A stretch of DNA of 57,814 bases from Clostridia bacterium (GCA_017501645.1 JAFVWN010000008.1:1-57814); one strand, 5' to 3'. Positions 18,333 to 27,218 are shown, counted from the stretch's first letter. Numbers and translations are program-made. Notes: generated by a model not told the origin, from the letters alone.

Positions 18333-19829
18333 ATGATAAATAATGTTTTGCAATATTTGGAAATTCAAGAACAAAAAAATCCGGATAAGTATGCTATTTT
18401 AGAAAAAGATGGCAATGGTTTTACATTTAAAGAACTTGCAACTAAAGCAAGAGAAATTGGCTCTTTTTTAGCAGAAACTGGCATTTTTAAGAAAGCAATT
18501 CCAGTATTTTCAAATCAATCAATTAATTCAGTTCTTTTGTTTTTTGGAGTTTTGTATAGTGGTAACTATTATGTTCCAATTGATGTTGACACCCCAAAGG
18601 ATAGAATTGAGATAATTCTTAATAACTGTAAAGCAACAATTTCTGTTGGTTGCGAAAAAGAATTTGATAAGGTAGAGATTCCTTATCATAGCATTGACGC
18701 ATTGCTAGGAAAGGAAAATAAAGAACTTTTAGAGAGTGTTAGAAAGAAACATACAATCAATAATCCACTTTATATGGTTTACACTTCTGGTTCAACAGGA
18801 ACTCCTAAGGGTGTAATTAAAAGTCATAATAGTATGATTAGCTTCATTGAAAGTTTTGTTGATACTTTTAACATAGAAGAAGAGATTATTGGAAACCAAA
18901 CACCATTCTATTTTGATGCGTCAGGAAAAGATATTTATTTAATGCTTAAAACAGGTTCGACAATGCATATCGTTCCAAAAGAATTATTTATGTTCCCAGT
19001 TGGGCTTATTAATTTCTTAAACGAAAGAAAAATTTCTTATATTTGCTGGGTTCCTTCAGCTCTTGCAATTATAAGCCAGCTTAATGCATTAAAGACAATG
19101 ACTTTACCATACATTAAGAATGTTTTCTTTGTAGGTGAAGTTATGCAAATTAAGCACTTAAACTACTGGAGATCTCATTTGCCAGAGGTTAGATATGTAA
19201 ACCTTTATGGTTCAAGTGAAATGGCTGGTACTTGCAGTTACTATATTGTTGATAGAGAGTTTGGGCTAGAAGAAAAACTTCCTATTGGTAAACCATTGAA
19301 CGGAACTGAAATGTTCTTGCTTAGCGAAGACAATAAACTTATAACTGATGATAATGTTGGTGAAATCTGTGTAAGAAGTCCACTTCTTGCAAGCGGATAT
19401 TTTGGTGATAAAGAAAAGACAAGCAAAGTCTTTGTTAACAATGTTCTTAATGATGATTATCTTGATTTGATGTTAAGAACTGGCGACCTTGGTAAGTATG
19501 ATGAAAATGGCAATATTGTTTATGTTGCAAGAAAAGATTATCAAATCAAACATATGGGTCACAGAATTGAACTTTATGAAATTGAAACATATGTAAATGC
19601 TCTTGATTTCATTGATGTAAGCTGTTGCTTGTATGATGAAAAGAGAAGCAAGATTGTTTTATTCTTCACAGTAACTAAAGAACTTGAAGATTATAATAAG
19701 GAAATCACTGTAAGATTAAAACAAAAACTACCTGATTATATGATACCAAATAGATTTATTAAAATTGAAACCATTCAAAAAAATAAAAATGGAAAAATAG
19801 ATAGGGTTCTATTAAAAAGCCTAATATAA
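18333..19829 (+). CDS. DltA-like amino-acid adenylating enzyme
   Basis: A 498-residue AMP-forming enzyme. The P-loop YTSGSTGTPKGV lies near residue 150. LYGSSEMAGTCS (A5-like), TGDLGKYDENGNI (A7/A8-like) and the C-terminal KNKNGKIDR with the catalytic Lys complete the family motifs. In DltA this enzyme activates D-alanine and loads it on DltC. The following carrier protein, MBOAT and SGNH genes support that type of cell-envelope acylation. The substrate could differ from D-Ala; the region PFYFDASGKD replaces the usual FDLSVxD of DltA. The ATG at 18333 has AAAGGTGAG seven bases upstream. Confidence 0.82.
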   Translation: MINNVLQYLEIQEQKNPDKYAILEKDGNGFTFKELATKAREIGSFLAETGIFKKAIPVFSNQSINSVLLFFGVLYSGNYYVPIDVDTPKDRIEIILNNCKATISVGCEKEFDKVEIPYHSIDALLGKENKELLESVRKKHTINNPLYMVYTSGSTGTPKGVIKSHNSMISFIESFVDTFNIEEEIIGNQTPFYFDASGKDIYLMLKTGSTMHIVPKELFMFPVGLINFLNERKISYICWVPSALAIISQLNALKTMTLPYIKNVFFVGEVMQIKHLNYWRSHLPEVRYVNLYGSSEMAGTCSYYIVDREFGLEEKLPIGKPLNGTEMFLLSEDNKLITDDNVGEICVRSPLLASGYFGDKEKTSKVFVNNVLNDDYLDLMLRTGDLGKYDENGNIVYVARKDYQIKHMGHRIELYEIETYVNALDFIDVSCCLYDEKRSKIVLFFTVTKELEDYNKEITVRLKQKLPDYMIPNRFIKIETIQKNKNGKIDRVLLKSLI

Positions 19830-19859
19830 AAAAATATAATAAAGAGGAATTTATAAATT

Positions 19860-20081
19860 ATGGAAAAGATTTTAGAAATTTTAAAAGAATTACACCCAGA
19901 GGTTGATTTTGATACTTGTACAACTTTAATTGATGACAATATTTTAGACTCTCTTGATATTGTTACTATTATTTCAGAATTATCATTGGAATTTGATATT
20001 GAAATTCCACCACAAGAAATTATTCCAAGTAATTTCAATTCAGCACAAGCATTATATAAAATGGTTGAAAAACTTAGCTAG
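19860..20081 (+). CDS. Acyl/D-alanyl carrier protein (DltC-like)
   Basis: A 73-residue acidic helical protein with the phosphopantetheine attachment motif LDSLDIVTII (Ser near residue 36). It should carry the residue activated by the upstream enzyme as a thioester. It has AGAGGA upstream and begins 30 bases after the previous gene. The MBOAT gene starts two bases after its stop, which suggests translational coupling. Confidence 0.88.
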   Translation: MEKILEILKELHPEVDFDTCTTLIDDNILDSLDIVTIISELSLEFDIEIPPQEIIPSNFNSAQALYKMVEKLS

Positions 20082-20083
20082 TT

Positions 20084-21676
20084 ATGCTATTTACATCTTT
20101 ATCATTTTTCATCTTTTTAGCAGTTGTTTTAATATTGTTTTATGCCCTTCCTAAAAAGTGTCAATGGATAGTGCTGCTTGTCGCAAGTCTTGTATTCTAC
20201 ATATCATTCAGCTGGAAATTTTTATTCTTTATCATATCAACGATTGTAACTATTTATGGTGCAACTTATGGTATTGAAAAAGTTAATAAACAGCAAAATG
20301 AATATTTAGAAGCTAATAAAGAGTTAACTCTTGAAGAAAAGAAGGAATATAAAGCAAAGAACAAAAAGAAAAAGAAACTTTATGTAACATTGTGTATTTT
20401 ATTCAATATTGGAATTTTGTTTGTTTTAAAATATACAAATTTCTTTGTTTCAAGTTTTATAGGTTTAATCAATGTATGCGGAGGAGTCCTTAGTCCTGTA
20501 GTAGTAAAATTAATTTTACCATTAGGAATTTCTTTCTATAGTTTCCAAGCTGTTGGTTATTTACTTGATGTGTATTGGGGAAAGACTCAAGCTGAGAAAA
20601 ATATTTTTAGACTTGCATTGTTTGTATCCTTCTTCCCACAAATAATTCAAGGCCCTATCAGTAGACATAGCGAACTTGCTCCTCAATTTACAGAGGAAAA
20701 GAAGTTTGATTATAGTGCCATTATGCGTGGTGTTATGTTAATTCTTTGGGGTTTGCTCAAAAAGATTGTTATTGCAGACGCAATTGCAGGTATTGTAAAT
20801 GTGGGTTTTGACAAAGTTGCAGAACTTAATGGTTTGCAAACTTGGGTTACAATTCTTGCATATCTAATTCAAGACTATATGGACTTCTCTGGTTGTATTG
20901 ATATTGCTGTTGGTGTGGCTGAGTGCTTTGGCATTAAGCTTACTCATAACTTCAATCGTCCATATTTTGCTCTTTCAATTGAAGATTATTGGAGAAGATG
21001 GCATATTACTTTAGGTTCTTGGTTTAAAGATTATATTTTCTATCCAATTTCAACAAGCAAGTTTTCACTTAAATTTGGTAAGTTCTGTAAAAAACATTCA
21101 AAACCAAATAGTTATTTGGCAAAACAGATGCCTGCGATATTTGGACTTTTGATTGTTTGGCTAACAACAGGTTTGTGGCACGGTGCAAGCTGGAACTACA
21201 TCTGTTGGGGCTTGTATTATGGAATAATCGTTATCATATCAATTATCTGCAAGCCATTAACCACAAAAATGGATGAGGTAATGGGAGATAGCATATACTT
21301 CAAAATCTTTAAGTGGATAAGAACAATTTGGCTTCTTTGTGTGGGTAGAATTATATTTAGAGCCGCAACTCTTGGTGATGCGTGGATTATGTTTACAAAA
21401 ACATTTACATTCATATTCCAATACAAATTCTCATCATTAAGTATGTTGGTTGCAGAGCCAAAATATCTAATACCAGCAGGAATTGCATTTGCAATTGTGC
21501 TTGCTGTCGATATTATCAAAGAGTTTAAGAAAGATATTTCAATAAGAGATACTATTTCAAGATGGGGATACACCCTTCAAACAGTTGTTGTTATATTCTT
21601 GATTGTTGGAATCGTGTTATATGGTTCTTATGGTCCCGGATATACAGCACAAGACTTCATTTATATGCAATTTTAA
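20084..21676 (+). CDS. MBOAT family membrane O-acyltransferase (DltB/AlgI-like)
   Basis: A 530-residue polytopic membrane protein with about 11 hydrophobic segments. The family signature WRRWHITLGSWFKDYIFYP (near residue 305) and the catalytic-His segment TGLWHGASWNYICWGLYYG (near residue 365) are both present. In dlt systems the MBOAT protein moves the activated group across the membrane for transfer to teichoic acid. In AlgI/PatA systems it handles acetyl groups. A charged insert of about 45 residues sits between the second and third segments. The position after a carrier protein favours the Dlt type. Confidence 0.9.
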   Translation: MLFTSLSFFIFLAVVLILFYALPKKCQWIVLLVASLVFYISFSWKFLFFIISTIVTIYGATYGIEKVNKQQNEYLEANKELTLEEKKEYKAKNKKKKKLYVTLCILFNIGILFVLKYTNFFVSSFIGLINVCGGVLSPVVVKLILPLGISFYSFQAVGYLLDVYWGKTQAEKNIFRLALFVSFFPQIIQGPISRHSELAPQFTEEKKFDYSAIMRGVMLILWGLLKKIVIADAIAGIVNVGFDKVAELNGLQTWVTILAYLIQDYMDFSGCIDIAVGVAECFGIKLTHNFNRPYFALSIEDYWRRWHITLGSWFKDYIFYPISTSKFSLKFGKFCKKHSKPNSYLAKQMPAIFGLLIVWLTTGLWHGASWNYICWGLYYGIIVIISIICKPLTTKMDEVMGDSIYFKIFKWIRTIWLLCVGRIIFRAATLGDAWIMFTKTFTFIFQYKFSSLSMLVAEPKYLIPAGIAFAIVLAVDIIKEFKKDISIRDTISRWGYTLQTVVVIFLIVGIVLYGSYGPGYTAQDFIYMQF

Positions 21677-21688
21677 AAGGAGGAATGT

Positions 21689-22834
21689 ATGAAAAAAATA
21701 GTTAAACCAATATTGCAAGTTTTTTCAATTGCATTAGTTGTAACTGCACTTTTGATTTTTATTTCTAATATGCTAAGTTTTCAATGTTCCTCTGACGAAG
21801 CCAGACTTAGACTTTACTATAATGAAAAAGAAAATTCAATGAATGTGTTGTTGTTTGGTTCTTCTTCTGTAAGAGCAGGATTTATTCCTACTTTAGCATA
21901 CGAAGAATATGGTTACACAAGCTATGACTATTGTGTAAATCATATGCCTCTTGCGGCAACTGAATTTATGGTAAAAGAAGCAATGAGTACTCAATCTCCA
22001 GATTTGATAGTTATTGACATCAATGGAATTACTTATTGTAATAAGGAATCAACAAATGCAAAATCTGTTTCTTTTACAGATAATATTAAAGAAGGTCAAA
22101 ATAAAATTGATGCTCTTAGAGCCTTAAATGAAGATGTTACTTGGGAAAACCAAATTCCGTTTATCAAATATCATAAAAACATTTATGCCATTGGTAAATG
22201 TATCAAATATGGTTCATATTATGAAAAATATGGTTCAAATAAAACTGTTTTAAAAGGCTATACAACAAACCCAACAAACATAGCAAACTTTGAAGAGAGT
22301 GATATTTTAGACCATAGAGAAGTTGAGGAAATTGCAGAGTTTAATGAATACGAAACAAAATGGGTAAATCGTTTATTAGATTTCTGTGAAACAATAGATG
22401 ATGAAACAGAAATATTGTTTGTAAGATTCCCAAGACCAATGGTTAAAAACTTGAACGAGTGGGAAGTTCCATATATCAATGCTATGGAAGAGGAAATAAA
22501 AGCAAGAGAATTTAAGTTTGTTGACCTTACTGATTATTTATTTACTGATTACCAAGGTAGAGAAATGGGAATTGACTTCACAAAAGATTTAACAGACGAA
22601 ACTCACTTCAATCACTACGGAGCTGTTAAGTTTACAAGATTTTTCTGTGAGTATATTGAAAGCGAATATCCAAATGTAGACAAGGTTGAAAACCTTGCTG
22701 ATTGGGATAAGTGTGTTGAGCTTGCAAATGAATTTTATCAAAATGTTGTCTTGCCAGAGACAGACAATGAGACGCATAGAGAGTATTACGAATTCAAGCT
22801 TGCTCAATATCATAAAAAATATGGTGTGGCATAA
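21689..22834 (+). CDS. SGNH-hydrolase-fold protein (DltD-like)
   Basis: A 381-residue protein with a single N-terminal membrane anchor (residues 7-29) and an extracellular SGNH-like domain. Block I is VLLFGSSSVRAGF, with the nucleophile Ser near residue 55. The C-terminal DETHFNHYGAVKF supplies the Asp and His of the triad. In dlt operons DltD completes transfer of D-Ala to teichoic acid. It follows the MBOAT gene by 12 bases with AGGAGG between, and an intrinsic terminator ends the operon. Confidence 0.82.
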   Translation: MKKIVKPILQVFSIALVVTALLIFISNMLSFQCSSDEARLRLYYNEKENSMNVLLFGSSSVRAGFIPTLAYEEYGYTSYDYCVNHMPLAATEFMVKEAMSTQSPDLIVIDINGITYCNKESTNAKSVSFTDNIKEGQNKIDALRALNEDVTWENQIPFIKYHKNIYAIGKCIKYGSYYEKYGSNKTVLKGYTTNPTNIANFEESDILDHREVEEIAEFNEYETKWVNRLLDFCETIDDETEILFVRFPRPMVKNLNEWEVPYINAMEEEIKAREFKFVDLTDYLFTDYQGREMGIDFTKDLTDETHFNHYGAVKFTRFFCEYIESEYPNVDKVENLADWDKCVELANEFYQNVVLPETDNETHREYYEFKLAQYHKKYGVA

Positions 22835-22844
22835 AACATAAAAT

Positions 22845-22875
22845 AAAAAAGAGACTTTTGAAAGTCTCTTTTTTT
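22845..22875. terminator. Bidirectional intrinsic terminator
   Basis: AAAAAAGAGACT / AGTCTCTTTTTT, between the dlt-like operon and the convergent Nudix gene. Confidence 0.85.
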
Positions 22876-22882
22876 GTTGTAA

Positions 22883-23356
22883 TTACAGTTGATTAACTGT
22901 AAAATATTCAAAGTTGTAATTCTTTGCCATTAATTTTTCTTTTAAGATTTTAGGTCTAAAGTCAACATTGTCAATATTGTCAATATCAAACCACCTAAAA
23001 TCAAGTTTACCATCGTGGTCATCAATTCTTATAAAATCTTTGGTTGGTAATTGTTTTTCATCTAGTGGAGAAACTATATAATAAAAGGTGATTTCGTGAA
23101 TTTTTTTGTCTTTGCTTTTGAAAAAGTTTTCAATAACACAAAGGTCTTTTGTTATTTTTACTTTAACATTAACCTCTTCTTCAATTTCTCTTATACAAGC
23201 TTCTTGAGCTGTTTCGTGGATTTTAGCGTGTCCGCCGGGAACACAAAAGAATCCATTATCTCGCATTTGTACAAGAAGAATTTTGTTATCGTGTAAAATT
23301 AAACCAACAGATTTAACTTTGAAATAGTATTCATCATTACTTATAGCAATATCCAT
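22883..23356 (-). CDS. Nudix hydrolase
   Basis: A 157-residue protein with a full Nudix box, GGHAKIHETAQEACIREIEEEV (residues about 42-63), matching Gx5Ex7REUxEExGU with Val for the last Gly-U pair. It should hydrolyse a nucleoside diphosphate linked to another group; the substrate is unknown. It is the last gene of a reverse-strand trio with the radical SAM and nucleotidyltransferase genes, nine bases downstream of the former, so it may process their nucleotide product. A house-cleaning role cannot be excluded. Confidence 0.88.
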   Translation of the reverse strand: MDIAISNDEYYFKVKSVGLILHDNKILLVQMRDNGFFCVPGGHAKIHETAQEACIREIEEEVNVKVKITKDLCVIENFFKSKDKKIHEITFYYIVSPLDEKQLPTKDFIRIDDHDGKLDFRWFDIDNIDNVDFRPKILKEKLMAKNYNFEYFTVNQL

Positions 23357-23365
23357 TTATAATCC

Positions 23366-24202
23366 TCATTCTAATATTTTTAAAATATTATTTCTTGTAT
23401 TTTCTTTGAAATTAATGCCACCATCATCATTAAGTGCACACCAGTGCAAGTTGCCATTTGCAGAAACCCTCAGGTGCATATTTTTGCACAAATTACATTT
23501 TTTATCATAACATAAAGAGTTGAAGAATGATGCAACCCTAATATTATCTTTGTAGCCTCTGTATTGGTCAAACTCTTCTTTTGAGGTTATTAGTTCTATA
23601 TCATATTTTTTAGCAAGATATTTCATAAAATCTAAAAATTCTGCGTGATGTTCAGCCGATTTATTCTCAATGTTTTCAAGAACTTTTATTTCTATACCAT
23701 TTGATAAACAAAACTCGAACATTTTGTCAATATCTTCTCGGTTATCATTATAAACCATATCAATTGCTATACTTATTGGATAGTCTTTTATGGAAAGTAT
23801 ATTATTTCTAATAACCGCTGATGATTCACCAACAGGTGAGTTTTTAGAGATTTTACTGTCATAATAGTCAAAACCAATAACAAGTTTGTCAACAAGATTA
23901 TTTTCTAATAATTCCCTCATAACATCAATTTTTATGAGGTTTGTATTTATGCCTACCTGCAAGTTGTATTTGTTTTTGATTAATTTACATATGTCTATAA
24001 TTTGAGGATGAATTAGAGGCTCTCCGCCGGTTAAACGGACAGATTTTAAGCCAATGTCATAAGAGTTTTTGAGTAAAAGGTCAATATCGTCTAGTGTTAG
24101 TTGTGCAAAACAAGATTGACCTTCGTTATGACAATATACACACTTCATATTGCAGGCTGTAGTTATTGAAATTCTATATTCTCCACGAGGTATTAGTTTC
24201 AT
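23366..24202 (-). CDS. MoaA-like radical SAM enzyme
   Basis: A 278-residue enzyme. The radical SAM motif CNMKCVYC (residues 17-24) binds the [4Fe-4S]-SAM cluster, and VRLTGGEPLIHP is the GGE motif. A second Cys set near the C-terminus (CYDKKCNLC, then HWC after 13 residues) resembles the auxiliary cluster of MoaA/SPASM-type enzymes. It lacks the C-terminal GG tail of true MoaA and no molybdopterin genes are nearby, so the substrate is probably different. It starts two bases after the nucleotidyltransferase stop, with TTGGAGAG as ribosome binding site. Confidence 0.85.
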   Translation of the reverse strand: MKLIPRGEYRISITTACNMKCVYCHNEGQSCFAQLTLDDIDLLLKNSYDIGLKSVRLTGGEPLIHPQIIDICKLIKNKYNLQVGINTNLIKIDVMRELLENNLVDKLVIGFDYYDSKISKNSPVGESSAVIRNNILSIKDYPISIAIDMVYNDNREDIDKMFEFCLSNGIEIKVLENIENKSAEHHAEFLDFMKYLAKKYDIELITSKEEFDQYRGYKDNIRVASFFNSLCYDKKCNLCKNMHLRVSANGNLHWCALNDDGGINFKENTRNNILKILE

Positions 24203-24204
24203 AT

Positions 24205-24984
24205 TTATTTTCTCTCCAATATAATATTGTCGCTTTCAAAATCAAAATCAAGGCAAGATGTAACATTTTTAAAAACACATTTTATAGATGTTACCATATC
24301 TTGAGAATTTTTTAATTTTGTGCTTTCTAAAAACAATTTTATAAACTCGTTGTCTGGCAAAGTTTTGAAAGTGTTAGTTTGCTTTTCATTTTCTAAGTAG
24401 AAACGCTTGAGTTTATATTGAGAAATATCAGTACTGATGCCTTGTATTTTTTCATTAAGTTTTTTTAGTTCGTTTAGTACCATATAATACATATAGTAAA
24501 AACCAGAATCGTTATTATCACTTAATTTTTTTAGGCGGTTAATATTGATAAAAATTTTGTAAGCATCAAAAATAGCTTTTGTTTTTGATATAAGTGGTTT
24601 AGGTGAATAACCACTATAATAATCTTTTATAAACTGTTGAAGTTTAGTTAATTTATTTTTTCTTTCATAAATGATTTTACCATAACCAAGCATTGAAAGT
24701 ATAACAGTTTGATTAGTCTCTTTTTCATATTGAAGTTGAGATATAATCTTCTTATAAGGCCTTTCAAAATATTCAATATGAACACCATCAAGTACGAGAT
24801 TTCCACGAATATCGTTTTTACTGCTGACAATTATGTGTAAATCAATGTCTGAGTCTTCTGTGTTGTATCCATAAGACGAACTGCCATAAAAAAAGATACC
24901 AAGAACATCTTTTCTTGATTTATAATTCCTTATGTCAATAAATTTTTCTATTATTTGATATATTTCTTTTTGATTTAGTTTCAT
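24205..24984 (-). CDS. Nucleotidyltransferase-fold protein
   Basis: A 259-residue protein. FYGSSSYGYNTEDSDIDLHI (near residues 32-51) is the classic GS...SDxD active-site signature of the polymerase-beta/MNT superfamily, with two metal-binding Asp residues. It should transfer an NMP to an unknown acceptor. The remaining 190 residues are helical and not recognised. First gene of the reverse-strand trio. The ATG follows the -10 box by six bases with no ribosome binding site. Confidence 0.82.
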   Translation of the reverse strand: MKLNQKEIYQIIEKFIDIRNYKSRKDVLGIFFYGSSSYGYNTEDSDIDLHIIVSSKNDIRGNLVLDGVHIEYFERPYKKIISQLQYEKETNQTVILSMLGYGKIIYERKNKLTKLQQFIKDYYSGYSPKPLISKTKAIFDAYKIFININRLKKLSDNNDSGFYYMYYMVLNELKKLNEKIQGISTDISQYKLKRFYLENEKQTNTFKTLPDNEFIKLFLESTKLKNSQDMVTSIKCVFKNVTSCLDFDFESDNIILERK

Positions 24985-24990
24985 AGTTGT

Positions 24991-25018
24991 ATTATACCAT
25001 ATTTTTAAGAGATGGCAA
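24991..25018 (-). promoter_or_regulatory. Leaderless promoter of nucleotidyltransferase trio
   Basis: Reverse strand TTGCCA, 16-base spacer, perfect TATAAT, then six bases to the ATG. Confidence 0.65.
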
Positions 25019-25067
25019 GTTTATTTGTATAATGTTTCAATATTTAAACAAAAAACAACAAATAATA

Positions 25068-25096
25068 TTGTGCTATAGAGAATATTATGTTATAAT
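25068..25096 (+). promoter_or_regulatory. Leaderless promoter of kinase-like gene
   Basis: TTGTGC, 17-base spacer, perfect TATAAT, then seven bases to the ATG at 25104. It lies back to back with the promoter of the divergent trio. Confidence 0.6.
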
Positions 25097-25103
25097 CTTT
25101 TTG

Positions 25104-25868
25104 ATGGAAAATTTATATTTTAACAAATTTGTTTGTATGAAAAAGAACTTGAAAGATAGGTTCTTGTCTGGCAAAAAGTTCATTATGTCAAGAAGTAATG
25201 ATTATGAGTTTAATGGAAAAGAAACAAAAATCATTGCCGAAGAGTGGCTAGATGAAGAAGTTGGCAGTCCTTTTTTTATTCAAAATATTGATGGTATAGT
25301 TGAACTATTTTTAATACCTGAAGACTCAAATATTTTTGTAAACAAGGATTTTTTAGATGTTACACACAATCCTGTATTTTTAGTAGATAACATTTTAAGT
25401 GGTAGTGTTGTTCAAACGAATACATATATCGAGGGTGCTGATGGTACAGGAAAAACAACAGCTGTTAATGGATTGGCATCAAGAGGGGTAATGACAACCG
25501 ATAGATGTGTGCAACATATTACAAAAGTTATGAATCAAGATGATAGGGGGTTAATAGTTAACTCAGTGCAGTCTTTTTTGGAAGTAAATCCAACTTCAAA
25601 AGTCATTTTTTTATATGTTAGCGATAGGGAAGAACATCACAAAAGAATTTTTAGCAGAGAAATGATTTCTGCTTATGATAGAACAGCTTTTGATTTGCAA
25701 GAAAAGTATTTGTATGCTTATGATAAGTTAAAACATTTCAAAAACTTGTATTTGGTGGATACTTTTAACAAATCGCCAGAGCAAGTGCAATATGAGTGTG
25801 AAAAAATAGCACTGAGTGAAGTAAAAAATCAAGAGCAAGAAGAATGTCAAGAAAATCCAGTTAAGTAA
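25104..25868 (+). CDS. Thymidylate-kinase-like P-loop protein
   Basis: A 254-residue protein. Residues 1-105 form an unrecognised N-terminal domain. The C-terminal part starts with YIEGADGTGKTTAVNGLASRG (Walker A at residues 111-119), followed by TDRCVQHI and the strand KVIFLYVSDREEHHKRIFSRE. This order matches the thymidylate kinase (TMK) family, including an Arg-rich lid. It should phosphorylate a nucleotide or nucleotide-like substrate. The ATG at 25104 is preferred because the upstream in-frame region contains the promoter. It precedes the second radical SAM gene by about ten bases. Confidence 0.72.
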   Translation: MENLYFNKFVCMKKNLKDRFLSGKKFIMSRSNDYEFNGKETKIIAEEWLDEEVGSPFFIQNIDGIVELFLIPEDSNIFVNKDFLDVTHNPVFLVDNILSGSVVQTNTYIEGADGTGKTTAVNGLASRGVMTTDRCVQHITKVMNQDDRGLIVNSVQSFLEVNPTSKVIFLYVSDREEHHKRIFSREMISAYDRTAFDLQEKYLYAYDKLKHFKNLYLVDTFNKSPEQVQYECEKIALSEVKNQEQEECQENPVK

Positions 25869-25879
25869 TGAGGTGTTTT

Positions 25880-26824
25880 ATGGATAATTCAATTTCAAAT
25901 AAATATCAAATTATAAATATCGGTGGGCAAAATTATAATATTGGAAAGAGCACAAGACTTCATGTAAAAATGACAGATGCTTGTAACGCAAGATGTCCGT
26001 TTTGCGTGGCAAGACTTGGCAAACTTAGGGATGAAAATTTCTTTGATAATTTAAAACAAAAAATAGAAATTGCGGTTAATAAACTAAATGTTGAAAATGT
26101 GGTTTTACTTGGTGGAGAGCCGACTATTTCTAAAAATTTGTTTCCTATTTTGGAAGAGTTAAAACCTCATCAAAAAAAGCTAGACGAAATTACTATTATT
26201 ACAAATGGTGTTATGCTTCACGATATTGATTTTGTAAAAAAACTTGCGGAATCTTCTATAACAGCAGTTAATATATCTATTCATCATTGGGAAGAAAAAG
26301 TGAATGATGATTTGATGAAAATAAAAACTTTAAGCAAAGATGAACTTATACAAATTAGAGATATTTTGCATAAAAACAATAAGCAATTGTGGTTAAGTGT
26401 TGTGCTTATGGAAGGCGTTATTGATTCAACAGAAAAGATACTAAAATATGTTGAGCATTTTGCGACTGTTGTTGACCAAATTAGAATGTTTCCAATTTCT
26501 TATACTAAAGAACACGAAACATTGGCAGAAGTTGCTTGCTTTACAAAATCACACTTACTGGCTCCTGAAAGATTAAACAAAATGTTTGCAGAAGCACTTA
26601 CTTATGGGGAAAAAATAGACTTAGACTCTAAACAGTTTAATTTGAAAGCCTATTCTTCAGCAAAGATTTATAATCAACAAGTGATTTTTAAAAGTACAGA
26701 AATTCATAAAGATAAAGATGATGAAGAAAAGAATGTGATTTATTCAATCAAATTATTACCATCAGGAAAGTTGACAAACACTTATCACGATAGGGGACTA
26801 GATTTGTATAACTTATTAAAATAA
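25880..26824 (+). CDS. Radical SAM enzyme
   Basis: A 314-residue enzyme with the cluster motif CNARCPFC (near residue 37), the GGE motif (VVLLGGEPT) and a TIM-barrel pattern like MoaA. There is no second Cys cluster at the C-terminus, which ends LLPSGKLTNTYHDRG. The ATG at 25880 is preferred, with GAGGTG four bases upstream; an ATG at 25868 overlaps the previous stop codon. The pairing with a kinase-like gene and the divergent nucleotidyltransferase, radical SAM and Nudix genes suggests one pathway. Confidence 0.83.
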   Translation: MDNSISNKYQIINIGGQNYNIGKSTRLHVKMTDACNARCPFCVARLGKLRDENFFDNLKQKIEIAVNKLNVENVVLLGGEPTISKNLFPILEELKPHQKKLDEITIITNGVMLHDIDFVKKLAESSITAVNISIHHWEEKVNDDLMKIKTLSKDELIQIRDILHKNNKQLWLSVVLMEGVIDSTEKILKYVEHFATVVDQIRMFPISYTKEHETLAEVACFTKSHLLAPERLNKMFAEALTYGEKIDLDSKQFNLKAYSSAKIYNQQVIFKSTEIHKDKDDEEKNVIYSIKLLPSGKLTNTYHDRGLDLYNLLK

Positions 26825-26867
26825 AAAAAATGCCGTTTGTACAAAATGTCAAACGGCAATTTTTTTT
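26823..26867 (+). terminator. Intrinsic terminator
   Basis: TGCCGTTTG / CAAACGGCA stem with flanking A and T runs, directly after the radical SAM gene. Confidence 0.85.
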
Positions 26868-26901
26868 AAGAAAAGATTTCTCATTTGTACACATTGAGAT
26901 A

Positions 26902-27136
26902 TTATAAAATGTTTGGTAAAACCATTTTGCCAAAATCTAAAATGAAATGTTTATCATTTATATGTTTAGTACTTGGATAAAAAAGTAAATTGTTTTCAAA
27001 GACAACATCATTTATATTATGCGTAAAAGTTTCTTCACATTTACCAAAAACAATGTATTGGCAACCCGCTTGGCGGGAAGACCGTTATCCAATCCTAACA
27101 CCAAAATCTATATCGGTGTAAAGTGGATTAAGATTT
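26902..27136 (-). pseudogene. Decayed 3' end of an unidentified gene
   Basis: The reverse strand keeps a protein-like frame of about 77 codons (ending GKMVLPNIL then stop at 26902). It contains YTDIDFGVRIG, an in-frame TAA near 27085, then QAGCQYIVFGKCEETF. There is no start and no ribosome binding site. A perfect CCCGC-TTG-GCGGG palindrome sits next to the internal stop. It looks like a gene broken by island insertion; the family was not recognised. Confidence 0.45.
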
Positions 27137-27218
27137 CAAAAGTTTTATGAAAAATCAGTTGACAAATGTGGTAATAAAAATTATACTATTGGTAAGTCGT
27201 AAATGTGGAGGTAAATTT

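Noticed and set aside
23366..24202. True molybdopterin synthesis gene moaA
   Set aside because: No C-terminal GG tail, shorter than MoaA, and no other moa/mog genes nearby.
27060..27080. CCCGC-TTG-GCGGG as an intrinsic terminator
   Set aside because: No T run follows on either strand.
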